DNA from: Bacillota bacterium
GTDB lineage: Bacteria; Bacillota; Clostridia; Clostridiales; Clostridiaceae
Reading direction: 5' to 3'
Assembly (NCBI GenBank): GCA_023445445.1
Contig: JAEXLD010000004.1
Coordinates: 1-60,076, forward strand
DNA length: 60,076 nt
Both the position numbers and the translations under genes were made by a program. Under the pieces are notes generated by a model. That model searched no databases, was not told the DNA's origin, and saw only the letters and a program-made list of their open reading frames with translations. Every line of letters begins with the position of its first letter. Positions within the stretch are counted from its first letter, which is position 1. Below are positions 8,249 to 16,017 of this stretch, in pieces.

Positions 8249-9262
8249 TTAAAACTTAAACAATAATACTGACAATACTGCACCAGATCCCATAGATGCT
8301 AATATAACATAATCCCCAGAGTTAATTCTTCCAGTTTTTAGTGCTCTGTTAAGAGCTATTATAGTACTAGTAGTTCCAGTATACCCATATTCATTACCTA
8401 AATAAGTTGTTTTGTTGGTATCTATGCCCAACTTTTCTAAAGTTAATCTAGAATCTGGAACTGTAAATTGAGAGAATATAAAATGATTAATATCTGATGC
8501 TTTAATACCATTATCTTCTGCAACTTCTTTAATTAAACCTGTCCATATATCTGATAAGAAACTTGCATCAAATGGCTTCCAGAACCATTTATTATCCTCT
8601 CCATTTTCTACTCCATGTTTTGTAATTTTTGAGTATCCCACTTTAGGCATAAGTATATTATTACATTCTGAAGTTTGTGTTAAATGTGTAGAATCAATAA
8701 AGCCTCTTTTTACATCCTCTTCTATCTTCTCTAAAACCACTGCTGATGCTGCATCACCAAAATTAGCATAAGATACTACATCATTTGGATTTCCAACAGA
8801 ACTAAATAAAATTCCTCCAACTACTAATGCTCTTTTAAATCTTTTATTGGTTTTTAACATTCTACTTGCTTGATCCAAGGCAGTTAACATTCCTAAGCAA
8901 TTGGAATTTATATCATAAGCCATTTGAATTCTAACATCACCTTTGCCTAACATATCTAATAATATTACTGCATTAGAAGGTGATGTGTATTCTGGAGTAT
9001 CTGTTGAAAAAATAAGTAAATCTATATCCTTAATACTTATATTTGCTTCATTTAATGCTTTTAAACTGGCATTATATGCCATAGTTATTACAGTTTCATT
9101 AGGATCATTTGAAAGATATCTGTATTCACGTTCTAAATGATTTAAAAGACCCTCCACTTCAATTCCCATTTCATTAAAATGATTAATAAAATAATTGTTA
9201 TGTACCTTATTTTCAGGATGATATACACCTGTGCTAATTATATTTATGTTTGTTTCTACCAT
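8249..9262 (-). CDS. Ketoacyl-ACP synthase III family protein (FabH-like)
   Basis: A 337-residue thiolase-fold condensing enzyme. The FabH triad is visible: Cys122 in INSNCLGML, His260 in DINHFIFSQF, and Asn290 in LGNEYGYTGTTS. This predicts condensation of an acyl-CoA with malonyl-ACP or a second acyl-thioester. It is not next to the fab cluster, unlike the housekeeping fabH of clostridia, and the DINSNCLG region differs from the typical DxxAACxG; a specialised role in lipid or secondary metabolism is therefore likely (inference). It is co-transcribed with the small gene 51 bases downstream. A long non-coding stretch with a terminator-like hairpin precedes it. Confidence 0.88.
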   Translation of the reverse strand: MVETNINIISTGVYHPENKVHNNYFINHFNEMGIEVEGLLNHLEREYRYLSNDPNETVITMAYNASLKALNEANISIKDIDLLIFSTDTPEYTSPSNAVILLDMLGKGDVRIQMAYDINSNCLGMLTALDQASRMLKTNKRFKRALVVGGILFSSVGNPNDVVSYANFGDAASAVVLEKIEEDVKRGFIDSTHLTQTSECNNILMPKVGYSKITKHGVENGEDNKWFWKPFDASFLSDIWTGLIKEVAEDNGIKASDINHFIFSQFTVPDSRLTLEKLGIDTNKTTYLGNEYGYTGTTSTIIALNRALKTGRINSGDYVILASMGSGAVLSVLLFKF

Positions 9263-9544
9263 AAAATTTACCCCTTAATATCTTCATGATTATATTATTT
9301 CTTTTAAACATAATGTATATTTTTTTTGCACATTATAAACATAAATAAATATTATAACAAATAATGTAAAATTTCAATAAAAATTTTACATTATTTTAAT
9401 ATTATTTTTTATTAAATTATATTTCTAATTAAAAATGTGAACCTATAATATATGTTTTTTGGTAAAATGAGTAAATTTATATCCAATAAGGTGATAATTG
9501 TATTTTATTTCCATGTAATTTTCTATTGTATAAATTATATTTTT

Positions 9545-9664
9545 ATGTAAAAAACTATTGTACAGAATTAAAAATTCCATACAATAGTTTTGTATTTAAA
9601 ATATTATTTTAGGGGGCTATTTTAAGGTTTAATTCATATACTTATTTCCTATAAGCCCATACTA
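9545..9664 (-). ncRNA. Candidate small RNA or terminated 5' leader of the fabH-like gene
   Basis: Read on the minus strand, a possible -10 box (TATAGT, around 9663-9668) precedes a GC island that can form a stem, GGGCTTATAGG with CCTTAAAATAGCCC. Then comes a perfect 12-base-pair hairpin, AAAACTATTGTA (9551-9562) with TACAATAGTTTT (9580-9591), followed by six T. That is promoter, structured body and terminator in about 110 bases. It ends about 290 bases before the fabH-like start codon, so it could be either an independent RNA or an attenuated leader. No known RNA family recognised. Confidence 0.35.
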
Positions 9665-9817
9665 TAACAAATAATTCCAAAATACAATAGTTTTTGAATT
9701 AATTTTAATAAAATCTTAATTTTAATTATATTTTATATTAAACTTTAGTTTTTATGTTGTTTATAAGCTATCTATTATAAAATAAATCTACAATATAAAA
9801 AACTATTGAAAATAATA

Positions 9818-9863
9818 AAAATAATACCATACTATTCATAAATAAATAATATGGTATTATTTT
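9818..9863 (-). terminator. Terminator of the gene ending at 9921
   Basis: Perfect 14-base inverted repeat, AAAATAATACCATA (9818-9831) and its complement (9850-9863), with A/T flanks on both sides, just after the stop of the neighbouring minus-strand gene. Confidence 0.6.
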
Positions 9864-9920
9864 GATATTAAATATTTTATTTAAACGTTTACTGTACTGT
9901 TAAAAAATATATTCAAAATA

Positions 9921-10295
9921 TTAAAATTGAACAGTATAATTAATTCTATCTAAGCTTTCATCAATAAATATATCTTGAAGTGTTATTGCATTTCCTCTTA
10001 AGTCTACTATATTAGAAAGTTCATATTCCCATTTCCAATTACAATTATTAAATACATTAAAAGCCTTACTATTTTCATTAATGGCATAGGGCTCACTTAT
10101 ATTTCCTACTGCCAAAATCTCATCTCCATTGGAATACTTTTCATCTACTAATACAAACTTTTCAAATTGGTTATAATTACTAGGTAAATTATTTAGTGCA
10201 TATACACCATTCTCTATTATATCATTTATAGTATCCTTAGTTGCTTTTAGTACTAATATTTTGTCTTCCCCCATTAGACAGCTTGTTAAACACAT
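9921..10295 (-). CDS. Hypothetical protein, 124 residues
   Basis: Not recognised. A small acidic protein without membrane helix or convincing signal peptide; the N-terminus MCLTSCLMGED has two cysteines four residues apart, but no lipobox context. The body alternates predicted strands and short helices (LVLKATKDTINDIIENGVYAL). A GAGGTGATTGT site precedes the ATG at 10295, and a terminator hairpin follows the stop, so it looks like a real single-gene transcript. Codon usage resembles that of its neighbours. Confidence 0.65.
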   Translation of the reverse strand: MCLTSCLMGEDKILVLKATKDTINDIIENGVYALNNLPSNYNQFEKFVLVDEKYSNGDEILAVGNISEPYAINENSKAFNVFNNCNWKWEYELSNIVDLRGNAITLQDIFIDESLDRINYTVQF

Positions 10296-10534
10296 ACAAT
10301 CACCTCATTCTTTTTTATATCTCCCATATAATTTAGTGTATATTATATATTTTACCAAATATATAATATCTTTTCAAAATACTATATTCTATTAAATAAG
10401 AGGTTTTTTTAATATCACACTTTATTATTTATAAATATAGTATGCATTCTAAGGTTATTTTATTATTATATTCTTATTTCTATTATACTATCTTTTAATT
10501 CTTTTTATTTAATATATTCATACTTATATATGTC

Positions 10535-11566
10535 TTACCACTTATTTGAAACCCTTTCTGCAAAAGCTAAAAAATCCTTTAATACTATCCTTCTACCATC
10601 ATCTAATATCATAGTTCCATTAAACTTCCCAAAAACTTGATTTTGATCACTACAAATTAACTTAATGTCAGTGCAAGATGCTCTATTTAAAACAGGTTCA
10701 AAGTCCATTTCAAATCTTTTATCACTACTTGTAAAAGTCCAAGGCTTAGTATATAAATGATTTCCTTCATCATCCGTTGGAATATTAAATGTAACATCCT
10801 CTAACTTATTCAAAATACCGTCATAAAAAATAACATTTTCAGTTGCTGCACTTGTATCTCCAAATCCATATCCAATATTAAAGCCTACTTCATGATTGTC
10901 CACTATTCCACAACCAGCACCCCAATACCATACGTTACTATATGTCCAAACGCCTCTACCCCAGTCTAAAATTCCTCTTGTATTTTCTTTATTAAATTCA
11001 TATTTAAAATCACCTAATTGAAAATATCCACTAACTTTAAAGCCTACTATTTTTTGATTATAATAAAAATGTTTTTCCTTTTTAAAAGGAATAGCAATAA
11101 CCATAGATTCTTTAGGTTCTTCATCTAATTCAAAATAACATTTAAATTCTTCTTTATTATGAAAGTTATCCATTCTGCATTCTAAAATTCTTTTTCCACC
11201 CTTATGTTTATAGGCTAAATCAATCTTTTTAGACTTATATACTACATCACCATTCTTAGAACTTGAAGGTAATTTTATCTTTCCAAGAGAAAGTGGCTGT
11301 ATAGGTGATACTGTCTTTTCTCTTGCCTTTTTAAAATCTAAAATGGAAACACTTTCTAAACTCATATATGCATTATCTGCAAGAGTTAAAGCAATCCCAT
11401 ATTCATCATTATAGATTAAATAGTAATCCCATTCCTTAATACGTAAAGAACTAGCCTTAATATCTTTTCTATCATAATCTAATATCAGACTCCTTGCATA
11501 TCCCGATTGATTTAGATTTCCTTCTTCATTTAAAAGTTTTGCATTATTTCTAATCTCTTTTTGCAT
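10535..11566 (-). CDS. DUF2804 domain-containing protein
   Basis: A 343-residue protein matching the DUF2804 family, recognised from LGDFKYEFNKENTRGILDWGRGVWTY-type blocks, here NTRGILDWGRGVW and FNIGYGFGDTSAATENVIFY. It is mostly beta-strand and soluble. Start taken at the ATG at 11566 (MQKEIRNN), behind a near-perfect AAAGGAGGATTACT site; a 15-residue upstream extension lacks a comparable site. The function of the family is unknown; its lipocalin/carotenoid-hydratase-like fold has been suggested for relatives. Monocistronic by layout. Confidence 0.85.
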   Translation of the reverse strand: MQKEIRNNAKLLNEEGNLNQSGYARSLILDYDRKDIKASSLRIKEWDYYLIYNDEYGIALTLADNAYMSLESVSILDFKKAREKTVSPIQPLSLGKIKLPSSSKNGDVVYKSKKIDLAYKHKGGKRILECRMDNFHNKEEFKCYFELDEEPKESMVIAIPFKKEKHFYYNQKIVGFKVSGYFQLGDFKYEFNKENTRGILDWGRGVWTYSNVWYWGAGCGIVDNHEVGFNIGYGFGDTSAATENVIFYDGILNKLEDVTFNIPTDDEGNHLYTKPWTFTSSDKRFEMDFEPVLNRASCTDIKLICSDQNQVFGKFNGTMILDDGRRIVLKDFLAFAERVSNKW

Positions 11567-11670
11567 AGTAATCCTCCTTTCTTTTATCATAGATACAAAG
11601 TTAAAATTCATTATATCTATATTTTACCATATACATTCTATTCTTCAGTAATATATAACTAATTTTATAT

Positions 11671-11707
11671 AAAAAAATACACACTCTTATATAAATATAA
11701 AAGTGTG
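11671..11707 (-). terminator. Terminator of the glmS transcript
   Basis: Inverted repeat with ACACTCTTAT (11681-11690) and its near complement ending in AGTGTG at 11707, followed on the minus strand by seven T. It ends the transcript carrying glmS and the small gene after it. Confidence 0.8.
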
Positions 11708-11720
11708 CTTCTTTATTTTT

Positions 11721-11885
11721 CTAAGCTTCTTTTGATAATTCTTCTAAATCAGCGATTATTACTTTAACTAAGTCTAATTTTCCTTTAGCATAGTCCTTTT
11801 CATTTAACCAATCAATTCCAAGTTCTAATGCTTTTTCTGTTTCTTTATATTCATTTAATAATTTTTTTACTAATTCTTCTCTCAT
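11721..11885 (-). CDS. Small hypothetical protein co-transcribed with glmS
   Basis: A 54-residue helical, charged protein (MREELVKKLLNEYKET and so on). Start set at the ATG at 11885 because an AAAGGAGAGAAG site precedes it; a longer form would overlap the end of glmS. It begins 26 bases after the glmS stop codon and is followed by a strong terminator, so it is the last gene of the glmS transcript and under the same ribozyme control. Function unknown; the size and charge pattern suggest a small helical bundle or a protein partner. Confidence 0.7.
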   Translation of the reverse strand: MREELVKKLLNEYKETEKALELGIDWLNEKDYAKGKLDLVKVIIADLEELSKEA

Positions 11886-11910
11886 AATACTTCTCTCCTT
11901 TAATTGCAAT

Positions 11911-13737
11911 CTATTCAACAGTAACAGATTTTGCTAAGTTACGAGGTTTATCTACGTCACAGCCCTTTTGTTTAGCCATATAATAAGATATTAATTGAAG
12001 TGGTACTACTGATAATACTGGAGTTAGTAGTGGGTTTGTTCTTGGTATATAAATTATATCATCACAAACTTCTTTGGCATCTTCATCACCTTCAAGTGCA
12101 ATTCCTAATACCTTTGCCCCTCTTGTAACTACTTCTCTAATATTACTTATCATCTTATCTCTTAATCTATCTTCTGTTAATAATGCTATTATTGGAGTTT
12201 CCTTTTCTATTAAAGCAATTGGACCATGCTTTAATTCTCCACCAGCATATGCTTCTGAATGAATATATGATATTTCCTTAAGCTTTAATGAACCTTCTAA
12301 TGCTACAGCATAGTCAACTCCTCTTCCTAAGAAGAATAAATCCTTATTCATATAATGTTTTGAAGCATATTTTTGTAATTCTTCTTTTTGAGTTAATATT
12401 GATTCTACTTTTTCAGGTAATGCTAATAACTCTTCTTTTATTTCTTCTGCTAACTTACTATCTAAAGTTCCCTTAAGTTCTCCAAAGTATAATCCCACAA
12501 CATATAATGCTATTAGCTGTGTTTCATATGCCTTTGTAGATGCAACTGCAATTTCTGGGCCTGCCCAAGTATAAATAACATGATGAGCTTCTCTTGAAAC
12601 TGAGCTTCCAACAACATTTGTAATAGCAAGAACCTTTGCTCCTATTTTCTTAGCATCTCTTAAAACTGCCAAAGTATCTGCTGTTTCTCCAGATTGACTA
12701 ACAACTATTACTAATGATTTTTCAGTTAGAAGTGGATCTCTATATCTAAATTCTGAAGCAATATCAACTTCAACTGGTATTTTAGCTAACTTTTCTATTA
12801 TAGTTTTTCCAACTAAACCTGCATGATAAGCTGTTCCACAGGCAACTATAAATACTCTATCGAAAGATTCTAATTCTTCCTTTGAAAGATTTATATCATC
12901 TAAATTAACTGGTGTATTTCTTAAAACTCTAGATGTTAATGTATCCTTTATAGCTTTTGGCTGTTCATGAATTTCTTTTAACATGAAATCTTCATATCCA
13001 CCCTTTTCAGCTGCATCTACATCCCAAGTAACATGATAAATTTCTTTATCTACCTTTTCTCCATCTTCTGTTTTAATTTCTACTCCATCTTTAGTTATTA
13101 TTACAAATTCTTTATCTTCTAATAAATAAACTTCTCTAGTATGATTAAGAACTGCTGGTATATCAGATGCTATGAAATATTCATCTTTTCCTAAACCAAC
13201 TATTAATGGACTATCTTTTCTAACTGCTACTATCTTATCAGGTTCATCTTTACAGATAACTCCAATAGCATAGCTACCTTCCATCTTTGCTGTTCCTTTA
13301 GTTACAGCTTCAAATAAATCACCTTTATAATAGTAATCTACTAAATTTGGTATTACTTCTGTATCTGTTTCTGAATAAAATTCATATCCCTTAGATCTTA
13401 ACCATTCTTTTAATTTTATATAGTTTTCTATAATCCCATTATGAACAACACTAATTGTTGCATTTTCATTTGTATGAGGATGTGAATTGATATCTGATGG
13501 TTCTCCATGAGTTGCCCATCTAGTATGACCTATTCCTATTATTCCATTTAAAGGTTTCTGTTTTAAGTTATCTTCTAAGTTCTTTAGACGTCCCTTATAT
13601 TTTCTTACCTTTATTTCTCCATCTTCTAATACAGCTACTCCAGCTGAGTCATATCCTCTATATTCTAATTTAGATAATCCCTCAACTAATATTGGAGATG
13701 CTTCCTGTCTTCCTACGAATCCAACTATTCCACACAT
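11911..13737 (-). CDS. glmS: Glutamine--fructose-6-phosphate aminotransferase (isomerizing)
   Basis: A 608-residue GlmS, the first committed step of UDP-GlcNAc and peptidoglycan synthesis: fructose 6-phosphate plus glutamine gives glucosamine 6-phosphate. The start at the ATG at 13737 leaves the catalytic Cys as residue 2 (MCGIVGFVG), as required for the N-terminal nucleophile amidotransferase; a GGAAGGAAG site precedes it. HTRWATHG lies near residue 73, the two SIS sugar-isomerase domains occupy about 290-430 and 460-600 (SQSGETADT is visible), and the conserved C-terminus LAKSVTVE is intact. The leader carries a glmS ribozyme, so the mRNA is expected to self-cleave when glucosamine 6-phosphate is abundant. 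Confidence 0.98.
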   Translation of the reverse strand: MCGIVGFVGRQEASPILVEGLSKLEYRGYDSAGVAVLEDGEIKVRKYKGRLKNLEDNLKQKPLNGIIGIGHTRWATHGEPSDINSHPHTNENATISVVHNGIIENYIKLKEWLRSKGYEFYSETDTEVIPNLVDYYYKGDLFEAVTKGTAKMEGSYAIGVICKDEPDKIVAVRKDSPLIVGLGKDEYFIASDIPAVLNHTREVYLLEDKEFVIITKDGVEIKTEDGEKVDKEIYHVTWDVDAAEKGGYEDFMLKEIHEQPKAIKDTLTSRVLRNTPVNLDDINLSKEELESFDRVFIVACGTAYHAGLVGKTIIEKLAKIPVEVDIASEFRYRDPLLTEKSLVIVVSQSGETADTLAVLRDAKKIGAKVLAITNVVGSSVSREAHHVIYTWAGPEIAVASTKAYETQLIALYVVGLYFGELKGTLDSKLAEEIKEELLALPEKVESILTQKEELQKYASKHYMNKDLFFLGRGVDYAVALEGSLKLKEISYIHSEAYAGGELKHGPIALIEKETPIIALLTEDRLRDKMISNIREVVTRGAKVLGIALEGDEDAKEVCDDIIYIPRTNPLLTPVLSVVPLQLISYYMAKQKGCDVDKPRNLAKSVTVE

Positions 13738-13788
13738 ATTATATTCTTCCTTCCATTGTCTATTATTTTTTTGTTCCAAAATTAAAGA

Positions 13789-13906
13789 GCTGTCGCGACA
13801 TTAAAAAATTAAAAATGTATAATGTAAAATATACCCTTTTAGAAGTAATTATAAAATTTTGTCATTAGTCTACATTTCTCATTATTAATTTTCATTGTGC
13901 GATAGC
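13789..13906. repeat. Diverged heptamer-arm inverted repeat in the glmS leader
   Basis: Outer arms GCTGTCGCGACA (13789-13800) and TGTGCGATAGC (13896-13906) enclose heptamer-type inner arms (AATGTAT, AATGTAA at 13814-13827; complementary AATGAGA, AATGTAG on the other side). The two inner palindromes of the other copies are not recognisable. It lies between the ribozyme and the glmS Shine-Dalgarno. Confidence 0.6.
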
Positions 13907-13964
13907 ACTTTGAAGGTTTTAACACCTAGCTAATATTGTGCTGTAAATCACTTTACAGTTTTGT

Positions 13965-14204
13965 TAGCTGTTAACGGTAGTGTGTATTACCGTGGGGCAC
14001 CCGCCGAAGTTTCGATACTCCCCAACCTCGTCCACTTAAGTGAGATTCCAAATTTCACATTTGGCTAATTGAACTTACTCCTTCGAATGAATATGAGAAG
14101 GAGCTTCCTATAAAATCTTAAAGGTAGCTCGACTCGCATTCGCTCGCTGAGTAAGTTCGCCTAGCTAAATCATAGATTTAGAGGCTCACTTAAGTTCTGG
14201 CGCT
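13965..14204 (-). ncRNA. glmS ribozyme: glmS glucosamine-6-phosphate-activated ribozyme
   Basis: On the minus strand the 5' core GCGCCAGAAC starts at 14203. The catalytic core follows: ACGAGGTTGGGGAGTATCGA around 14009-14030, then CGGCGGGTGCCCCACGG around 13989-14005, ending in a hairpin (ACGGTA and TACCGT, down to about 13973). Self-cleavage is expected between A at 14204 and G at 14203. Pairing of CTTAAGTGAG (near 14186-14195) with CTCACTTAAG (near 14035-14044) forms the P1/P2 arm. Between these arms lies an extra stretch of roughly 140 bases with its own stems, so this ribozyme is much longer than the common form of about 170 bases. About 80 bases of leader precede the cleavage site. Confidence 0.93.
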
Positions 14205-14292
14205 TTCTTTTATTCTTCTATACTCCTTTCTTTAATATTATGTTATTTAGTTTATAGTATATATTATGCAACTACCCTTGATGTATACACTA

Positions 14293-14320
14293 ATTTTAGC
14301 ATATTTTTTTTAAAAATCAA
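14293..14320 (-). promoter_or_regulatory. glmS promoter
   Basis: On the minus strand, TTGATT (14315-14320) and TAAAAT (14293-14298) are separated by 16 bases, with TG one base upstream of the -10 box (extended -10). Transcription would start near 14286, about 80 bases before the ribozyme cleavage site. Confidence 0.7.
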
Positions 14321-14440
14321 CATTTTTAATTAAAATTTAATTATTTAAGCTTATATAATAAAATTATTCCTTTATTTCTCCATTTTACTCTTGTTTACTC
14401 CTATTAATAACTATACATGTAGATGTCTAGACATATTGTC

Positions 14441-14475
14441 AATGCATAATGGGTAATTCATAATGCATAATTATA
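14441..14475. repeat. Solo heptamer array
   Basis: Five tandem 7-base units: AATGCAT, AATGGGT, AATTCAT, AATGCAT, AATTATA. It is the same period and consensus as the arms of the inverted-repeat elements, here without an opposing arm. It lies between the divergent glmS and lipoprotein promoters. Confidence 0.6.
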
Positions 14476-14536
14476 AAAAACTCTGACTCTAGGAATTTTA
14501 TTAAATATAAAGTTATATAGTCTAATTGAAAATAAT

Positions 14537-14564
14537 AACAAATTTATATTCAATTTGTTATAAT
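14537..14564 (+). promoter_or_regulatory. Palindrome overlapping the promoter of the lipoprotein gene
   Basis: Inverted repeat AACAAATT (14537-14544) and AATTTGTT (14552-14559) abuts a TATAAT box at 14559-14564. An operator is possible; the -35 region is weak. Confidence 0.4.
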
Positions 14565-14619
14565 TAGTGTATAAATAATTTAAATAAATTATTTAATATA
14601 CTGTAAGGGGGCTTTTATA

Positions 14620-15129
14620 ATGAAGAAATTTATTAAAATTATTTTAATGACTGGCATATCATCACTTTTACTAATTGGGTGTAGCTCTAAAAATTCAGAT
14701 GAAAATGTAGATAACTTTATTAACACATTAATATCTGCAAAGACTTATGAAAATATAGATTTTTCTAGTGATTTTAATAATTCTATAGATGAGTCAACTA
14801 AAATTTTTGGTGAGTATTTAACAGAAGATGGTTTAGGTACTTTAATTGCTAATAGAATTCCTTCTCTTTACTATAATGTTATAGACAAAAATACTATTAT
14901 TGATACAGAGGATATTAAAATAGTAAAAACAAAGGAAAAGAAAGAAGATAATTTTATTAGTTATGAATATGAGGTCTCTTATAAATTGAAATCAGATAAT
15001 AAATCAATAGATATGAAGGATTATATGGCTTTTAAGGTAATGAAAGATAAGCCAAACCTTATTAATGAAGTTTATGTATCAGAAAAGAAAAGTAGCATCT
15101 TTAGTGAGTTTAAATCTATAGTTCAATAA
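14620..15129 (+). CDS. Putative lipoprotein, 169 residues
   Basis: Signal peptide with a basic start (MKKFIK), a hydrophobic stretch and a lipobox LIGC, so the mature protein would start at lipid-modified Cys21 and sit on the outer face of the membrane. The mature part is acidic and lysine-rich, with no family I recognise; SYEYEVSYKLKSDNKSIDMKDYMAFKVMKD suggests a small beta-rich domain of the kind found in many clostridial lipoproteins. The start has a TAAGGGGGC site. It is transcribed divergently from glmS. Function unknown. Confidence 0.8.
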   Translation: MKKFIKIILMTGISSLLLIGCSSKNSDENVDNFINTLISAKTYENIDFSSDFNNSIDESTKIFGEYLTEDGLGTLIANRIPSLYYNVIDKNTIIDTEDIKIVKTKEKKEDNFISYEYEVSYKLKSDNKSIDMKDYMAFKVMKDKPNLINEVYVSEKKSSIFSEFKSIVQ

Positions 15130-15169
15130 TAGGATTTATTATGGTTAATTAATTTAAATTAGAATAAAA

Positions 15170-15228
15170 CACTACTTATAAATATATACTAAAGTAGTGA
15201 AATAAAGTACATTTAGTATATATTTATA
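15170..15228 (+). promoter_or_regulatory. Two mutually exclusive hairpins before a small membrane-protein gene
   Basis: Hairpin A pairs CACTACTT (15170-15177) with AAGTAGTG (15192-15199). Hairpin B pairs a 17-base arm at 15177-15193 with its perfect complement at 15212-15228. The two share bases 15177 and 15192-15193, so fully formed they exclude each other. Hairpin B ends 17 bases before the GAAAGGAG site of the next gene. Confidence 0.4.
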
Positions 15229-15256
15229 CCTTAAAACTTTTTGAAAGGAGTAGGCT

Positions 15257-15529
15257 ATGGACTTATTTTCAAATTACCCTATATTATTTATTCTTTCTAT
15301 ATTTTCAATGTTTTTATCTACATTTCTATTTATTAATATATTAATTATAAAATCAAAAAGCAAAAATAAAAATAATGTCATTATACCTTTATTATTCATA
15401 ATAGCATCAATTTCCTTAATAATAGAAATTATTCTTTTTCTATTACAAGATACTGAAGTAATAATGTTCTTTATATTATGTCCAATAATATTCTTCTCCA
15501 TAACCCTTACTCTTCTTAAGAGTAAATAA
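15257..15529 (+). CDS. Small membrane protein, 90 residues
   Basis: Three hydrophobic helices (about residues 8-32, 42-63 and 67-86) separated by a short basic loop (KSKSKNKNN) predict a small integral membrane protein with the loop in the cytoplasm. A GAAAGGAG site seven bases before the ATG supports this strand over the overlapping antisense frame. No family recognised. A pair of competing hairpins upstream may affect expression. Confidence 0.6.
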   Translation: MDLFSNYPILFILSIFSMFLSTFLFINILIIKSKSKNKNNVIIPLLFIIASISLIIEIILFLLQDTEVIMFFILCPIIFFSITLTLLKSK

Positions 15530-15551
15530 TACTTCAACTACTTATTTAAGA

Positions 15552-15809
15552 CTAATAAATAGCTTCTTTAAAATTATATATTAATTTTAATTTCTCTTGC
15601 CTTGATAATTGTTTTATTGCATACTCCCTTTTCATGGCTTCTTTTTTATCTTCAAATTCTTCAAAATAAACTATCTCTACTGGAAGTCTTACTCTTGTAT
15701 ACTTAGCTCCCTTTCCACTGTTATGAGCTTTAAGTCTCTTTTCTAGGGAGGTTGTCCATCCTGTATATAATGTATTATCTGAACATTTTAGAATATATAC
15801 GTAATTCAT
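15552..15809 (-). CDS. GIY-YIG nuclease-superfamily protein (YhbQ/UPF0213 type)
   Basis: An 85-residue stand-alone GIY-YIG domain. The signature appears as YVYILKCSDNTLYTGWT at residues 3-19, followed by the conserved Arg in LEKRLKAHNSGKGAKYTR and Glu in the C-terminal helix (KREYAIKQLSR). Length and pattern match the UPF0213/YazA-YhbQ family, small proteins linked to DNA processing whose cellular role is not settled. Transcribed convergently with the small membrane protein upstream in the window. The start at 15809 follows a TAGGAGAAAAA site. Confidence 0.9.
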   Translation of the reverse strand: MNYVYILKCSDNTLYTGWTTSLEKRLKAHNSGKGAKYTRVRLPVEIVYFEEFEDKKEAMKREYAIKQLSRQEKLKLIYNFKEAIY

Positions 15810-15970
15810 TTTTTCTCCTAGTAAAATTATTTATTAGTAAACTATTTTTTCAGCGCTTTTCATATATCGCTTTAATAATTCTATCACATTTATAAGTAAT
15901 ATTTATATGGTTAGTAACTATAATTACGTTTTTCCCTATTTATTTCTATGTTATAATTGGTTAAATCAAA

Positions 15971-16008
15971 AAAGCTACCTTGTAGTAATTAATACTTAAG
16001 GTAGCTTT
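15971..16008 (-). terminator. Terminator of the Thr/Asn/Gly-rich lipoprotein gene
   Basis: AAAGCTACCTT (15971-15981) and AAGGTAGCTTT (15998-16008) form an 11-base-pair stem; the minus-strand side is followed by a T run. Confidence 0.8.
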
Positions 16009-16017
16009 ATTTTCTAT

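Larger units (their letters stand above)
9263..9920. other. Long AT-rich intergenic region with several hairpins
   Basis: About 660 bases without a credible gene. Contents: the presumed fabH-like promoter (9263-9400); a candidate small RNA or leader (9545-9664, listed separately); single copies of the CAATAGT motif at 9684-9690 and, inverted, at 9802-9808; and the terminator of the next gene (9818-9863). The rest is plain A/T-rich sequence. Confidence 0.7.

Noticed and set aside
15274..15537. Antisense frame opposite the small membrane protein
   Set aside because: No ribosome site; mirrors the hydrophobic A/T-rich codons of the plus-strand gene.
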